The notes: a model not told the origin generated them from the sequence alone. A stretch of DNA of 41,421 nt from Bryobacter sp. (GCA_022843605.1 JALHNI010000044.1:1-41421), one strand, 5' to 3'; numbered from the stretch's first letter, positions 9,488 to 20,036 are shown. Program-made: numbers and translations.

Positions 9488-10521
9488 AATTTGTAGCTCT
9501 TTTGCCGGTTCGAGACGAATCGGACATTATAGATCAATGCCTTGACTCTCTCCTAACCTGGGCTGATGAAATATATATTTTTGACACCGGGAGCTTAGAT
9601 GATACATGGGAGCGAGTGCTAAGCCGAGCTGCCGCGGAGCGACGTGTTGTTCCGATCAAGAAGAGCGCGGTATTCTTCTCGGAAAAGACGGTGAGGGGCT
9701 ATCTTTTCGAAATCGCTAGACGAAAGTTGCGCAACGGAGACTGGTTTGCAAGAGTTGACGCCGACGAATTCCACCTTTTGTCTCCCCGCAGTTTTATCCA
9801 GGAGCGGCTTAGCCGGGGAGAAACCATCGCTTACCATCAGTATTACAATTTTGAACTTCTAGACAGCGAAGCGGTCCCTCTGCTTGATGAGAATGCATGT
9901 AACCTTGAGAGGCGCAAGCAGATTCGACTTCGGCGTCGTCACTATACCATCAGTCATTATTCAGAGCCAAGATTATGCATGTACCGTGACACAATGTGCT
10001 GGCCGGCTTCGGTTTCCTTTCCCTATAATGCAGGGTATCTTGCGCGTTGCCGCATACCAATTCTTCACTATCCTCACCGAGACCCAACGCAACTCGCGCG
10101 TCGGTGCTTACTCCGGGCCGCTATGATGGGTGACTCTGTCAATCGGCTACACTGGAGCAAGCCGGAATTGCATCATTGGTCGGAAGCGGACTGGACGAAG
10201 TTTCTGCGGCCATGTAACGCACCGGGCCTGCTCAAGTGGAAGGAAGGCGAACCATTTGCTGAAGTACACCAGCTTGACCACCTTCGGCGCCCGCCCATTC
10301 GCTTGATCCAACGCTTCTTGCACATGGGCCCTCACAATCTCTTGGATCGGTTTCGCCACACTTGGCTGGCGGGAACCGAACCACAGCCCATTTCCCTCGA
10401 CACGCAACAGTCGTTATGCGAGGCGCTCTCGTCATCCTCCATTTCACAATGTGTGTCGTCATTAGGCGCCCGTATCGCGACGTATTCGCAGACTTCGAAG
10501 CAAAGCGCAGGTACTGAATGA
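9478..10521 (+). CDS. Glycosyltransferase family 2-like protein
   Basis: 347 residues. VALLPVRDESDIIDQCLDSL is typical of GT2 N-termini, DTGSLDDTW is the second conserved strand, and WFARVDADEFH gives the DxD metal site. Beyond about residue 150 it is unlike well-known GT2 families. Two starts are possible: ATG 9478, with AGAAGAG five bases upstream, and ATG 9484, which forms an ATGA overlap with the previous stop. The first has the better ribosome-site spacing. It ends with an ATGA overlap into the next gene. Confidence 0.7.
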   Translation: MPMKFVALLPVRDESDIIDQCLDSLLTWADEIYIFDTGSLDDTWERVLSRAAAERRVVPIKKSAVFFSEKTVRGYLFEIARRKLRNGDWFARVDADEFHLLSPRSFIQERLSRGETIAYHQYYNFELLDSEAVPLLDENACNLERRKQIRLRRRHYTISHYSEPRLCMYRDTMCWPASVSFPYNAGYLARCRIPILHYPHRDPTQLARRCLLRAAMMGDSVNRLHWSKPELHHWSEADWTKFLRPCNAPGLLKWKEGEPFAEVHQLDHLRRPPIRLIQRFLHMGPHNLLDRFRHTWLAGTEPQPISLDTQQSLCEALSSSSISQCVSSLGARIATYSQTSKQSAGTE

Positions 10522-11297
10522 AGATCGGAGACGTACTTCGAACCCTCATTCCGGCCAGGTTCAGGCCTATCGGGTATCTAACCCGGCTAGTTCAACGGCG
10601 AACTTCCCAGACTGTGATTAGTGGTCCGTTTCGCGGAGTACGGTATGTATCCTATTCGGTGGGTAGCGCATATATACCAAAACTACTCGGCCTCTACGAA
10701 AAGGAGCTACATGGCGTCATTGACGCCATGATTGAAGCCTCGCCCGATCTAATTGTTGACATCGGAGCCGCAGAAGGTTACTACGCCGTGGGAATCGCAG
10801 TCCGATGCAAAGGGACTAAGGTCGTCGCGTTCGAGGAAAATATCGATGGTCGTAATGCGTTATCCTTAATGTCTAGTCTCAATGACTGCGCTGATCGGAT
10901 TTCAATACGAGGGAGATGTGAGCCTGTTGACCTCACTCAAGTACTGGATGAGGTTATTGACCCTACAATTATCTGCGACACAGAGGGCTACGAAGGCATT
11001 CTACTCGATCCTGCTCTAGTCCCAAAGCTGGAAAATGCGCGCATCCTGGTTGAGACACATGATTTCATGGTGCCTGGCGTTACAGATGACCTTTGCGCGA
11101 GGTTCGCCGCTACTCACGAATGTCACATTATCCGGCAGCAACCGCGAGCAGGTCGGGAATTTCCATTCTCGACAGTATATACGCGCCTGCTGGAAGTGCT
11201 ACCGCCCCGCTACCTTGACTGGGCCGTCAGTGAATGGCGCCCGGTACCGATGACTTGGCTATGGCTCTTACCAATGAAAAGGTCGCATGCGCGCTAG
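10518..11297 (+). CDS. SAM-dependent methyltransferase, FkbM-like
   Basis: 259 residues. LIVDIGAAEGYYAVGIA (about residues 76-92) is the SAM-binding loop, VVAFEENIDGRNAL the acidic residue that holds the ribose, and IICDTEGYEGILL matches the D-x-E-G-x-E region common in FkbM-type methyltransferases. Start and stop overlap the neighbours (ATGA at 10518; next start at 11287), so it is part of the glycosyltransferase operon. Likely O-methylates a sugar; a role on another small molecule cannot be excluded. Confidence 0.7.
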   Translation: MKIGDVLRTLIPARFRPIGYLTRLVQRRTSQTVISGPFRGVRYVSYSVGSAYIPKLLGLYEKELHGVIDAMIEASPDLIVDIGAAEGYYAVGIAVRCKGTKVVAFEENIDGRNALSLMSSLNDCADRISIRGRCEPVDLTQVLDEVIDPTIICDTEGYEGILLDPALVPKLENARILVETHDFMVPGVTDDLCARFAATHECHIIRQQPRAGREFPFSTVYTRLLEVLPPRYLDWAVSEWRPVPMTWLWLLPMKRSHAR

Positions 11298-12495
11298 GCG
11301 AGTTTACCCCGATTCGGTCGATGGCCCGCGTAGCGCGGGCAGCGGTGCGCGTCCGCTCGATATTCTATTTTGCTGCTGCACCCTTGGGATTGTTAATCGA
11401 GGGATCGAGTCGTTCTTTCGAGAGGCATATGACAATCTAAAATTGGATCCCCGCGTGGCGATCACGTTGGCAAAGGGTCGCGGGGAGAGCAAGGGCAGAG
11501 AGATAACTCTGCGTTCAGTTCCCATCGATTCCACCATCGCCCGTATGCTAGGCGCAATGCTTCGCCGGACTCCACATACAGTTCATCAATGGACGTCCAG
11601 CATTCACGTGCTTTACTTGATAATTCGTGGCGATCCGGACGTGGTGTATTCAAGTGACGGTAACCTTTTATTTGCCCTCGCTCTGTTTCGACGATTCATC
11701 AGGTTTAGAGCGACACTACTGTTCTCGAATGGGGGCCCCTGCTCACCACCGTTCACTCGCTTCGACGGAGTGCATCAAGTGGCACCCTACTACTCCGCGA
11801 TGGCGGAGTTGGCCGGAGAGCCGGCGTGGAAACAGCGGATGGTACCATACGGCTTTACAGTTGACAAGGACGATAGCAGCCTGCCTCGTGCTTTAGGACG
11901 CCAGGCGCTCGGCCTGCCAGTTGATCGTTTCATAGTCTTAAGCGTCGGGTGGATTTCGGCGTGCCATAAGCGAATGGATTACGTGGTCCGCGAGGTGGCC
12001 GCGCTTGAGAACCGGCCATTTCTTGTGTTAATTGGACACATTGATGAGACCTCGAGCCAGATTAGAGATCTGGCAGACTCCTTGCTCGGTTCCGACAGTT
12101 ACGTCATGAGATCGGTTTCGCACTCTGAGGTGTCGAACTACTACAAAACTGCTGATCTCTTCGTACTTGCATCCCTTCGTGAAGGGTTCGGACGAGTCTA
12201 CTTGGAAGCGCTTAGTCATGGGCTCCCTGTAATTGCCCACGATCACCCAGTTACACAGTTCGTATTGGGCCGCTACGGCCACTTTGCAGATCTAACCATC
12301 AAAGGGAGCCTCTCAACAGCAATCGTCGCGGCAATGAAGGGGAAGATTTCAGACCAGACTTGCGAGAGGCGCCAGTACGTCGAGCAGCATTTCTCATGGG
12401 GCGCGTTGCGGGACGAATACATTGAACTCTTCCATTACTTTGCTTATGGGTTGGGATCCATTACCAGACTTAACTCTAGCGCCGACCAACTATAG
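11287..12495 (+). CDS. Glycosyltransferase family 4
   Basis: 402 residues. The N-terminal half has GIVNRGIESFFREAY, as in GT4 enzymes that begin with a glycine-rich donor loop. The C-terminal half has FIVLSVGWISACHKRMDY (the strand before the donor site) and EGFGRVYLEALSHGLPVIA, the E-x7-E signature. The start overlaps the previous gene by 11 bases. A gap of about 160 bases follows before the next transferase; no promoter is convincing there. Confidence 0.75.
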   Translation: MRARRVYPDSVDGPRSAGSGARPLDILFCCCTLGIVNRGIESFFREAYDNLKLDPRVAITLAKGRGESKGREITLRSVPIDSTIARMLGAMLRRTPHTVHQWTSSIHVLYLIIRGDPDVVYSSDGNLLFALALFRRFIRFRATLLFSNGGPCSPPFTRFDGVHQVAPYYSAMAELAGEPAWKQRMVPYGFTVDKDDSSLPRALGRQALGLPVDRFIVLSVGWISACHKRMDYVVREVAALENRPFLVLIGHIDETSSQIRDLADSLLGSDSYVMRSVSHSEVSNYYKTADLFVLASLREGFGRVYLEALSHGLPVIAHDHPVTQFVLGRYGHFADLTIKGSLSTAIVAAMKGKISDQTCERRQYVEQHFSWGALRDEYIELFHYFAYGLGSITRLNSSADQL

Positions 12496-12656
12496 TGCGA
12501 GTTTAGGTACTCCGCACATACCTTGCACTAAGTTGAAGATCGCTTTTGCTCCTTTTTAGTTTGGACTTCCTTACTGCGTCAACATGACAGTCTCTTCCGA
12601 GGTGGATTGTAGTAGTTTCCAGATTCGCACGACTCTCCATCTGTTGGCCATAGAGC

Positions 12657-13772
12657 ATGAAGGTAGTAATCTTTTTCAACAACGTCGGCCCCTATCATAT
12701 GGCTCGCTTGCGAACTGCGAACGAGAATGTACCGTTGCTCGCAATTCAGTTGGCGGCTTCGCAGCGATTGTATTCGTGGCATCGAGCTTCCGGCGAGGTC
12801 AAGATTGAGACTTTATCCACCGTTCCATTTGAAGACGAATGGCCAGTAACACATGCATGGCGTCTTGTGCGGCGTCTCATGATCGCAAGGCCAACACACC
12901 TCTTCGTGCCGGGTTACGCGACGTTTCCCGCGCTCGTCGCCGCCTTATTTGGACGCTTGAGTGGCTGTTGCAACGTCTTGATGAGTGAATCAAACCAGGA
13001 CGACCACGTACGGCGGCCCATCATTGAGGCACTTAAGAGAGTACTTGTGAGAAGCTTCTTTGATGCGGCCCTTGTTGGTGGCACGAAGGCGGCTGCTTAT
13101 GCGCGAATTCTGGGGATTCCCGCCAGACATATCTCGTTTGGATATAACGTCGTCGACAATGAACGCTTCCGGGTGATGTCGAAAGAACTGAAACCGAGTG
13201 CTCATCCGTTTCATAACGAACCTTATTTGGTGTACGTAGGTCGATTTGCCCCCGAAAAGAATCTCGCGCTGAGTCTCAGGGCATTTTCTGAATATCGCCG
13301 ACGGGGTGGACGGATGGTCTTGGCTCTCGTCGGAGCCGGCCCCCTTGAGGAGCAGTTGAAGGGACTGGTTTCAGAGTTGAGTCTCGAGAACTATGTTAGG
13401 TTCGTCGGTTCCCAAATTGACGAGGGGCTGGTACGGTACTTTTCGTTTTCTGAGGCGCTGCTGTTGCCCAGCACTCGCGAACCGTGGGGTCTCGTGGTCA
13501 ACGAAGCGTTAGCCTGTGGAATCCCCGTTTTGGCGAGCAATCGGTGCGGTTGCGTTCCAGAGCTCGTTCACCACGGGTGGAATGGTCTACTGTTTGATCC
13601 CACCAAACAATCCGAAATCGTAGACACGCTGCTTCGTTTCGACCAGCTAGACCAGGAGACCAAGGCGATCTGGGCGCAAAACTCTCGTATGAAAGCTACG
13701 GAGTTCGAGCCGAGCACTTTCGGCCTGGGCGTCCGCAGTCTCTGCGGGATCGAGGATGCCCTTGATCGCTAG
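12657..13772 (+). CDS. Glycosyltransferase family 4
   Basis: 371 residues from ATG 12657 (MKVVIFFNNVGPYH). YLVYVGRFAPEKNLALSLRA is the typical start of the donor-binding domain, LALVGAGPLEEQLK follows, and EPWGLVVNEALACGIPVLA contains the E-x7-E motif. GT4 family call is secure; sugar specificity is unknown. It is one of four GT4 enzymes in a row with only small gaps, so a repeat unit of at least five or six sugars is plausible. Confidence 0.8.
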   Translation: MKVVIFFNNVGPYHMARLRTANENVPLLAIQLAASQRLYSWHRASGEVKIETLSTVPFEDEWPVTHAWRLVRRLMIARPTHLFVPGYATFPALVAALFGRLSGCCNVLMSESNQDDHVRRPIIEALKRVLVRSFFDAALVGGTKAAAYARILGIPARHISFGYNVVDNERFRVMSKELKPSAHPFHNEPYLVYVGRFAPEKNLALSLRAFSEYRRRGGRMVLALVGAGPLEEQLKGLVSELSLENYVRFVGSQIDEGLVRYFSFSEALLLPSTREPWGLVVNEALACGIPVLASNRCGCVPELVHHGWNGLLFDPTKQSEIVDTLLRFDQLDQETKAIWAQNSRMKATEFEPSTFGLGVRSLCGIEDALDR

Positions 13773-13817
13773 TGTCTCATCCTGTGAACTCGCGAAACAG
13801 CTAGGCTCAATTCAAGC

Positions 13818-14999
13818 TTGCCAACAACGAAAACAGCGCTGAATGTCCTCTGCCACTTGGACGCCCGATACGGCGGGATGAGTTCGTCGGTACCAGCCTT
13901 GGCGATCTCCAGTGCCCGCGATGATCGGTATTCAGCTACCCTGGTCGGCGTTGCCCGCGCGGAGGAGGTACATGGAACATTGGATGGAGTTGAGATTCGA
14001 AGACTCGAGTATAAAGGTATTCGCCCCATCGCGGATTGGCAGGTTTATGAGCAAATTCGGCAACTGGGGGTAAATGCAGAAATCATACATATTCATGGAG
14101 TCTGGGAGCGACATTGCGCCTCTGTTGGATTGCTCTCGCGCAATCGTTCCACACCCTACGTAGTCTCGGCGCACGGGATGCTCGAACCGTGGGCGCTGCA
14201 GCACAAACGCTGGAAGAAGGCGCTCTATTCGAGTCTGGTTGAAAGGCCGAACCTCAATCAAGCGGCATTCCTTCGAGCGCTAACGACAAGCGAGATGGAA
14301 GACTACCGGCAGTTTGGTCTTGGCGCGCCCATGGGAATTATTCCGAATGGAGTGACGATTCCGGCAGGAGTTGATGCCACTCGTTTTCTCCGGGAGTTTC
14401 CTGACCTTTCCGGGAAACGGTTGATGCTCTTCTTGAGCCGTTTGCACCCCAAGAAGGGCATGGACCAATTTCTCGATGCGTGGGCTCGGATTTCCAAGCA
14501 GTTCCCCGACTGGCACGTAGTGGTGGCTGGTCCCGATTTTGTCGGAACCCGCCAGGCCCTCGAGCACCAAGCCCGCGAATTGCTCATAGATAATCGGGTT
14601 TCATTTACCGGTCTATTAACGGGGGATCTGAAGTGGGGTGCGCTGGCAGCTGCGGAGATATTCATCCTTCCATCGCACTCGGAGGGCTTCAGCATGGCCG
14701 TTCTTGAGGCGCTGGGCGTTGGGACCCCGGTGCTAATCACTGTGGGATGCAAATTCCCGGAAGTAGCGACCGAGGGATGTGGATGGGTCAGCGAGCCAAC
14801 TTCCTCAGCACTGGAAAGAGATCTTAGATCGATCCTGCCCCTTGGGAATCGCGAACTCGCTGCGATGGGCACGCGCGGTGCGAAGTTGGTTGCGCACCGG
14901 TACTCCTGGGAAGTGATCGGAAAGCAAATTGCTGACGTGTATGACTGGCTCCTTGGCGGGCCGATTCCCTCAAGTGTCGAGGTAGTTGGAAGCCGTTGA
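13818..14999 (+). CDS. Glycosyltransferase family 4
   Basis: 393 residues with a TTG start at 13818, the only start that keeps LNVLCHLDARYGGMSSSVP, the glycine-rich N-terminal donor/acceptor loop. It continues with IIHIHGVWERH, the His-containing acceptor-side motif, then RLMLFLSRLHPKKGMDQFL and EGFSMAVLEALGVGTPVLI (E-x7-E). The stop is overlapped by the TTGA start of the next gene, which suggests coupled translation with the acetyltransferase. Confidence 0.8.
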   Translation: MPTTKTALNVLCHLDARYGGMSSSVPALAISSARDDRYSATLVGVARAEEVHGTLDGVEIRRLEYKGIRPIADWQVYEQIRQLGVNAEIIHIHGVWERHCASVGLLSRNRSTPYVVSAHGMLEPWALQHKRWKKALYSSLVERPNLNQAAFLRALTTSEMEDYRQFGLGAPMGIIPNGVTIPAGVDATRFLREFPDLSGKRLMLFLSRLHPKKGMDQFLDAWARISKQFPDWHVVVAGPDFVGTRQALEHQARELLIDNRVSFTGLLTGDLKWGALAAAEIFILPSHSEGFSMAVLEALGVGTPVLITVGCKFPEVATEGCGWVSEPTSSALERDLRSILPLGNRELAAMGTRGAKLVAHRYSWEVIGKQIADVYDWLLGGPIPSSVEVVGSR

Positions 15000-15556
15000 G
15001 CGTGGTAGATCTATCGCGTTTCGACAACTCATGGTACAACCCAGGTCGTTCGTTTCTGGTCCGTACCATGTGGTTTTTTGTCGGTGCGCCGTTGTTCTCG
15101 TGCACCCTGAATCCGATATCCGCCGTGCGCCGGGTCTTGCTTCGGCTATTCGGCGCCTCCGTCGGAGCTGGAGTGGTCATCAAGCCCGGTGTCCGCGTAA
15201 AGTACCCGTGGCTGCTCTCCGTGGGAAATAGTTCTTGGATCGGCGAAGATGTCTGGATCGATAATCTCACTCCAGTTACTATCGGAAACCATGTCTGCCT
15301 CTCCCAAGGCGCTTACTTGTGTACGGGTAACCACGATTGGTCCGATCCGGCTTTCGGTCTCGTCGTGAAACCGATCACTCTTCGAGACGGCTCTTGGGTG
15401 GGTGCCAAATCGATGCTTTGTCCAGGCGTGACGATTGGCGAATATGGTGTGGCAGCGGCGGGCAGCGTTGTTTCCTCGGACATTCCAGCCTATGAGATTC
15501 ATGTAGGGAACCCCGCAAGATTGTACCGCGTCCGCAGTATCCGTTCAATGCAATGA
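14996..15556 (+). CDS. WcaF-like sugar O-acetyltransferase (left-handed beta-helix)
   Basis: 186 residues. The N-terminus with FDNSWYNPGRS and the WFFVGAPLF segment is characteristic of the WcaF/colanic-acid acetyltransferase group. It is followed by hexapeptide repeats (VGAGVVIKPGVRV, IGEDVWIDNLTPVTIG, VGAKSMLCPGVTIG) and the catalytic-type histidine in CTGNHDW. The family transfers acetyl from acetyl-CoA to a sugar hydroxyl. The TTG start at 14996 overlaps the previous stop. Fits O-acetylation of a fucose-containing polymer, since gmd and fcl are nearby. Confidence 0.8.
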   Translation: MSVVDLSRFDNSWYNPGRSFLVRTMWFFVGAPLFSCTLNPISAVRRVLLRLFGASVGAGVVIKPGVRVKYPWLLSVGNSSWIGEDVWIDNLTPVTIGNHVCLSQGAYLCTGNHDWSDPAFGLVVKPITLRDGSWVGAKSMLCPGVTIGEYGVAAAGSVVSSDIPAYEIHVGNPARLYRVRSIRSMQ

Positions 15557-15620
15557 CAAACCTCCGCTTCGGATTCCGAAACCGATCATCTAGAGCTTCA
15601 AAGATGAGAGCGCCACTACC

Positions 15621-16622
15621 ATGCTGAACTGTCTTGTTACCGGCGGCGCCGGTTTCATCGGTAGCCAATTGGTGGAGTCATTACTTCGTCGCGGAGCAAG
15701 TGTTACCGTTCTTGACAGCTTCGACCCGTTCTATTCTCCCGCCGCAAAACGCTCGAACCTTTTGGCTGCCTCCTTGTTCCCGACTTTTCGCCTCATCGAG
15801 GCCGATATCTGCGACCCCACCGCCTTAGAACGTCTTGCCGAACCTTACGACTGCATCGTACACTTGGCGGCCAAGGCGGGTGTTCAGCCCTCCATATCCG
15901 ATCCCGTTGGATATCAACAAGTCAACGTCACTGGAACCCAAAATCTCTTGGAGTACGCTCGAAGGCGACGCGTTCGTCAATTCGTCTTTGCCTCCTCAAG
16001 CAGTGTTTACGGCGTCAACGCGAACACTCCGTGGTCCGAAAGTGACCACATGCTTCTTCCCGTTAGCCCTTATGCAGGTAGCAAAATCAACGGCGAAATT
16101 CTAGGTCGGGTCTACTCTCACTTGTACGGTATTCGGTTCATCGCCCTGCGACTCTTTACCGTTTACGGCCCGCGACAACGCCCGGATCTTGCCATTCGGA
16201 AATTTGTCGATCTCATCCTGACCAATCGACCGATCAAGCTCTTCGGCGATGGCTCCACCACGAGAGACTACACTTTTGTGGAAGACATTGTAAACGGGAT
16301 CATTGCTGCCATGCAGTGTCAGTCATTTTGCTACGAAGCCGTGAACCTAGGGAATGGGCGCCCAGTTACCTTGATGGAGACCGTTCGCGCGATCGAGACA
16401 TCACTAGGCATCAAGGCGAAACTAGAGTTTCTCCCTGAACAATCCGGCGACGTTCCTCAAACGTGTGCTGATATTTCAAAAGCTCAGTCACTTCTTGGGT
16501 ACGAGCCCCTAACAAGGTTTTCGGATGGCATAAAGCATTATGTAGATTGGCATCGGTCCCACTTAGTCGCTCCGCTCCGCGCGGCTGACGAAAGAATGAG
16601 AACCCTGAGTGCTCAGCGGTAA
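15621..16622 (+). CDS. NAD-dependent UDP-sugar 4-epimerase (extended SDR, UDP-glucuronate epimerase-like)
   Basis: 333 residues. LVTGGAGFIGSQLVESLL is the NAD-binding GxxGxxG loop, FASSSSVYG carries the catalytic Ser region, and SPYAGSK supplies Tyr and Lys of the YxxxK pair. GDGSTTRDYTFVEDIV is the substrate-side motif shared by UDP-glucuronate and UDP-GlcNAc 4-epimerases. It would provide UDP-galacturonate or a related sugar to the glycosyltransferases. It is the last gene of the lower-GC block; a gap of about 175 bases separates it from the GC-rich genes. Confidence 0.8.
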   Translation: MLNCLVTGGAGFIGSQLVESLLRRGASVTVLDSFDPFYSPAAKRSNLLAASLFPTFRLIEADICDPTALERLAEPYDCIVHLAAKAGVQPSISDPVGYQQVNVTGTQNLLEYARRRRVRQFVFASSSSVYGVNANTPWSESDHMLLPVSPYAGSKINGEILGRVYSHLYGIRFIALRLFTVYGPRQRPDLAIRKFVDLILTNRPIKLFGDGSTTRDYTFVEDIVNGIIAAMQCQSFCYEAVNLGNGRPVTLMETVRAIETSLGIKAKLEFLPEQSGDVPQTCADISKAQSLLGYEPLTRFSDGIKHYVDWHRSHLVAPLRAADERMRTLSAQR

Positions 16623-16796
16623 GAAGATGTTGTTTCCCGTCACTCGATGCAACCCCCAACCGATTCTCATCCTCTACCAAACCCTCTACCCCGACGTAGC
16701 CTCCACTCATCAGCACGCCTCGGACCCAGCGGTGGCCAACACCGAACGGAACGACTTCGTTAGGGCCATATCTAGCACCCTCCTTTCCGGTTGCTC

Positions 16797-17996
16797 ATGA
16801 AGCTTCTCCTCATCAATCAGTTCTTCTGGCCAGATTCGGCCGCGACCGCGCAGTTACTCACTGACGTGGCCCGCAGCCTCTCGGCAAAAGGCGCCGAAGT
16901 TACCGTTCTCTGCGGGCGACCCGACTATGGCGCCGTCGATGAGAGCCCGGCGCCGCCGGTCCGCATACTCCGCTGTGGTCCCGCGGCCTTCTCGCGGAGT
17001 AAGCTCCAGCGGATCTCTTCCTATGCTTCGTTTCTCATGAGCGCCATCTGGAAAGCGTTCCGGTCCGAGCGGGCCGATGTCGTCGTCACGCTCACCACGC
17101 CCCCGCTGCTCTGCCTCCTGGGAGCCGCTCTCAAGCTGACTCGCGGTAGCCGTCACTACATCTGGGAAATGGATATGTATCCCGATATCGCCCTGGATCT
17201 CGGCGTCATGCGGCCCGGTTCACTCGCCTGGCTGGTCGGCGCCACCGCCGACTGGTCACGGCGTCGTGCCGATGGCGTCGTCGCCTTGGGCGAGGATATG
17301 AAGGCCCGCCTCGTCGCGCGAGGCATTCCCGGGCACTGGATCCACATCGCCCACAATTGGGCCGATGGCTCGGAAATTGTGCCCATTTCGTTTCCCGAAG
17401 GTCCTTTGGTCGTCCACTATTCGGGCAACTTCGGCCTGGCGCACGATGTCGAAACGATTGCCGGAGCCATGAAAGCCCTCCAAGGGAACTCCGATATCCG
17501 CTTCGTCTTTGCCGGCGGTGGCTCAAAGAAAGCCTGGCTCGAGGAGTACTGTCGCCGCGAAGCCATCCCCAATGCGTCCTTCCCCGGCTACGCCCAACGG
17601 GCCGACCTCGGCCGCAGCCTCGGCGAAGGCCATATCGGCCTCGTCACTCAATTGCCCCAAACCTGCGGTGCCGTCGTCCCCAGCAAAACCTACGGCATCA
17701 TGGCCGCCGGCCGCGGAATCCTCTACGTCGGCCCCGCCGCCGCCACTCCCGCGCAGATCATTCAGCGCCATGAATGCGGCTGGCGCGTCGACTCCGGGGA
17801 CGTCACCGCGCTTGTCCACTTACTCGAAACCCTCCTCCAGGACCGCTCCAGAATTCGCCGCGCCGGGGAGCGGGCTCGCCTCGCCTTCGATCAACACTAC
17901 GAACGCCGCATTGGTGTCGCCCGTGTCTGCGCCATCCTCGGCGTTCCCACAAAGCCCGAACTCAGATCCCAGCAACCAGTCGGAGAACTATCATGA
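16797..17996 (+). CDS. WbuB-like glycosyltransferase family 4
   Basis: 399 residues. [19 protein letters not shown] and CGRPDYG are typical of WbuB-type GT4 proteins, annotated elsewhere as deoxyamino-sugar transferases. Further matches are [44 protein letters not shown] and [19 protein letters not shown] 16797 is chosen over TTG 16791 because [10 protein letters not shown] is the usual N-terminus. Codons become strongly C-ending here. The stop overlaps the gmd start as ATGA, so the three genes to 20036 form a unit. Confidence 0.8.
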   Translation: MKLLLINQFFWPDSAATAQLLTDVARSLSAKGAEVTVLCGRPDYGAVDESPAPPVRILRCGPAAFSRSKLQRISSYASFLMSAIWKAFRSERADVVVTLTTPPLLCLLGAALKLTRGSRHYIWEMDMYPDIALDLGVMRPGSLAWLVGATADWSRRRADGVVALGEDMKARLVARGIPGHWIHIAHNWADGSEIVPISFPEGPLVVHYSGNFGLAHDVETIAGAMKALQGNSDIRFVFAGGGSKKAWLEEYCRREAIPNASFPGYAQRADLGRSLGEGHIGLVTQLPQTCGAVVPSKTYGIMAAGRGILYVGPAAATPAQIIQRHECGWRVDSGDVTALVHLLETLLQDRSRIRRAGERARLAFDQHYERRIGVARVCAILGVPTKPELRSQQPVGELS

Positions 17997-19039
17997 AAAC
18001 CGCTCTCATCTCCGGCATCACCGGCCAGGACGGCTCCTACCTCGCCGAATTTCTCATCCAAAAGGGCTACCAGGTCCACGGCATCATCCGCCGCTCTTCC
18101 AGCTTCAATACGGACCGCCTCGATCATATCTACGCCGACCCTCACGCCAGCAGCCGCCAACTTCACCTGCACTATGGTGACTTGGCCAACGCCGCGCGCC
18201 TCAGCCAACTGCTCGAGCAGATTCAGCCGGACGAGGTCTACAATCTCGCTGCTCAATCCCACGTGCGCGTCAGCTTTGAGCAAGCTGAATACACCGCCGA
18301 CGTCGTTGCCACCGGTGCCCTTCGCTTGCTCGAAGCCTTTCGCCAATACGCCGGGCACTCCGGTAAATCACCGAAGCTCTATCAGGCCGGCTCCTCCGAA
18401 ATGTTCGGTGCCACCCCCCCGCCCCAGTCCGAAGCCACCCCGTTTTACCCCCGCAGCCCCTATGCCGTCAGCAAAGTCGCCGCCCACTGGTATGGCGTGA
18501 ACTTCCGCGAGGCCCATGGCCTCTTCATCTGCAACGGCATCCTCTTCAATCACGAGTCTCCCCGCCGCGGCGAAACCTTTGTCACCCGCAAGATCACCCG
18601 CGCGCTCGGCCGCATCAAACTCGGCATGCAGGACAAACTCTATCTCGGCAATCTCGACGCCCGCCGCGATTGGGGCCACGCTGCGGACTATGTCCGCGCC
18701 ATGTGGCTCATGCTCCAGCAGGACACACCCGACGATTACGTCGTCGCTACCGGCCAAAGCTACTCCGTCCGCGAGTTTCTCCATCTCGCCGGTGGCTACG
18801 CCGGCCTCGATTGGACCCGGCACGTCGAAGTCGATCCTCGTTACTTCCGCCCCACCGAAGTGGACTATCTGCAAGGCGATGCCGCCAAGGCCCGCCGCAT
18901 CCTCGGCTGGGCCCCGGAAATCTCCTTCGAAGAACTTGTTCGCGCAATGGTCGATGGCGATCTCGAATTGGCCCGTCAGGAACAAACGCTGTTGCGCGCC
19001 GGCCACCTGGTTCCCTCGCGGGGCGCGGCGCATGCCTGA
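17993..19039 (+). CDS. gmd: GDP-mannose 4,6-dehydratase
   Basis: 348 residues, the usual length. It makes GDP-4-keto-6-deoxy-mannose from GDP-mannose, the first step to GDP-L-fucose. Visible motifs: [12 protein letters not shown] (NADP-binding), [25 protein letters not shown] (catalytic Tyr and Lys), [16 protein letters not shown] and [16 protein letters not shown]. These are highly conserved in Gmd. ATGA overlap with the gene before and an 8-base overlap with fcl after it show an operon. Confidence 0.95.
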   Translation: MKTALISGITGQDGSYLAEFLIQKGYQVHGIIRRSSSFNTDRLDHIYADPHASSRQLHLHYGDLANAARLSQLLEQIQPDEVYNLAAQSHVRVSFEQAEYTADVVATGALRLLEAFRQYAGHSGKSPKLYQAGSSEMFGATPPPQSEATPFYPRSPYAVSKVAAHWYGVNFREAHGLFICNGILFNHESPRRGETFVTRKITRALGRIKLGMQDKLYLGNLDARRDWGHAADYVRAMWLMLQQDTPDDYVVATGQSYSVREFLHLAGGYAGLDWTRHVEVDPRYFRPTEVDYLQGDAAKARRILGWAPEISFEELVRAMVDGDLELARQEQTLLRAGHLVPSRGAAHA

Positions 19040-20036
19040 ACTGCCCACCCCTGAGGGCATACTGCCTGAAGGGCAGGGGCCCTTCCAGTTGCTCACTCCC
19101 GACGCCGCCATCTTCGTCGCCGGTCATCGCGGACTCGCCGGTTCCGCCATCGTCCGCCGTCTGCGGCAGGCCGGCTGCCGCAACCTCCTCCTCACCTCCC
19201 GCGCCGAACTCGACCTCCGTCATCAGTCCGCCGTCAGCGCTTGGTTCGCCCGGCACCGGCCCGAATACGTCTTCCTCGCCGCCGCCAAAGTCGGCGGCAT
19301 CATGGCCAACTCCACCCAGCCGGCCACGTTCCTCTACGACAACCTCGTTATCCAAACCAACGTCATCGACGCCGCCTACCGCCACGGCACCCGCAAACTC
19401 CTCTTCCTCGGCTCCTCTTGCATTTACCCCAAATTCGCCCCCCAACCGATGAAAGAAGAGCACCTCCTCACCGGCCCCCTGGAACCCACCAACGAACCCT
19501 ACGCCATCGCCAAGATCGCCGGCCTCAAAATGGTCGAAGCCTACCGGAAACAGTACGGCTTCTCCGCCGTCAGCCTCATGCCCACCAATCTCTACGGCAC
19601 TGAGGACAACTTTGATCTTGAAACCTCCCACGTCCTCCCCGCCCTCCTCCGCCGCTTTCACGAAGCCAGAATCTCGGGGCTCCCTCAGGTCACCCTCTGG
19701 GGCACCGGCACCCCCCGCCGCGAATTCCTCCACGTCGACGACCTCGCCTCCGCCGCCTGCTTCGTCATGGACCAATACCATCAGCCGGAACTCCTCAACG
19801 TGGGCACCGGCGTCGACCTCACCATCGCCGAACTCGCCACCCTCGTCGCCCGCGTCACCGGCTACACCGGCCGGATCGAATTTGACCCTTCGAAACCCGA
19901 CGGCACCCCCCGCAAACTCCTCGACGTCAGCCGCCTCACCGCACTCGGTTGGAAACCCGCAATCCCCCTCGAAGCCGGCATCGCCGCCACCTACCAGGCC
20001 GTCGCCCCCCACTGGGAACTCGCTCACCGCCGCTGA
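19032..20036 (+). CDS. fcl: GDP-L-fucose synthase
   Basis: 334 residues. Epimerises and reduces GDP-4-keto-6-deoxy-mannose to GDP-L-fucose with [23 protein letters not shown] is the Fcl NADP loop, [10 protein letters not shown] is diagnostic of the family, LGSSCIYPK carries the catalytic Ser, and [13 protein letters not shown] carries Tyr and Lys. [11 protein letters not shown] and [16 protein letters not shown] are also standard. The N-terminus has about 25 extra residues before the NADP strand; the first ATG (19032) overlaps gmd. Together with gmd it commits the locus to L-fucose or a derivative. Confidence 0.95.
   Translation: MPELPTPEGILPEGQGPFQLLTPDAAIFVAGHRGLAGSAIVRRLRQAGCRNLLLTSRAELDLRHQSAVSAWFARHRPEYVFLAAAKVGGIMANSTQPATFLYDNLVIQTNVIDAAYRHGTRKLLFLGSSCIYPKFAPQPMKEEHLLTGPLEPTNEPYAIAKIAGLKMVEAYRKQYGFSAVSLMPTNLYGTEDNFDLETSHVLPALLRRFHEARISGLPQVTLWGTGTPRREFLHVDDLASAACFVMDQYHQPELLNVGTGVDLTIAELATLVARVTGYTGRIEFDPSKPDGTPRKLLDVSRLTALGWKPAIPLEAGIAATYQAVAPHWELAHRR

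Noticed and set aside
18747..20027. 426-codon open frame on the - strand
   Set aside because: It is the antisense of gmd and fcl, whose motifs are beyond doubt; the Gly/Val/Asp/Glu-rich product is the usual shadow of C-ending codons.
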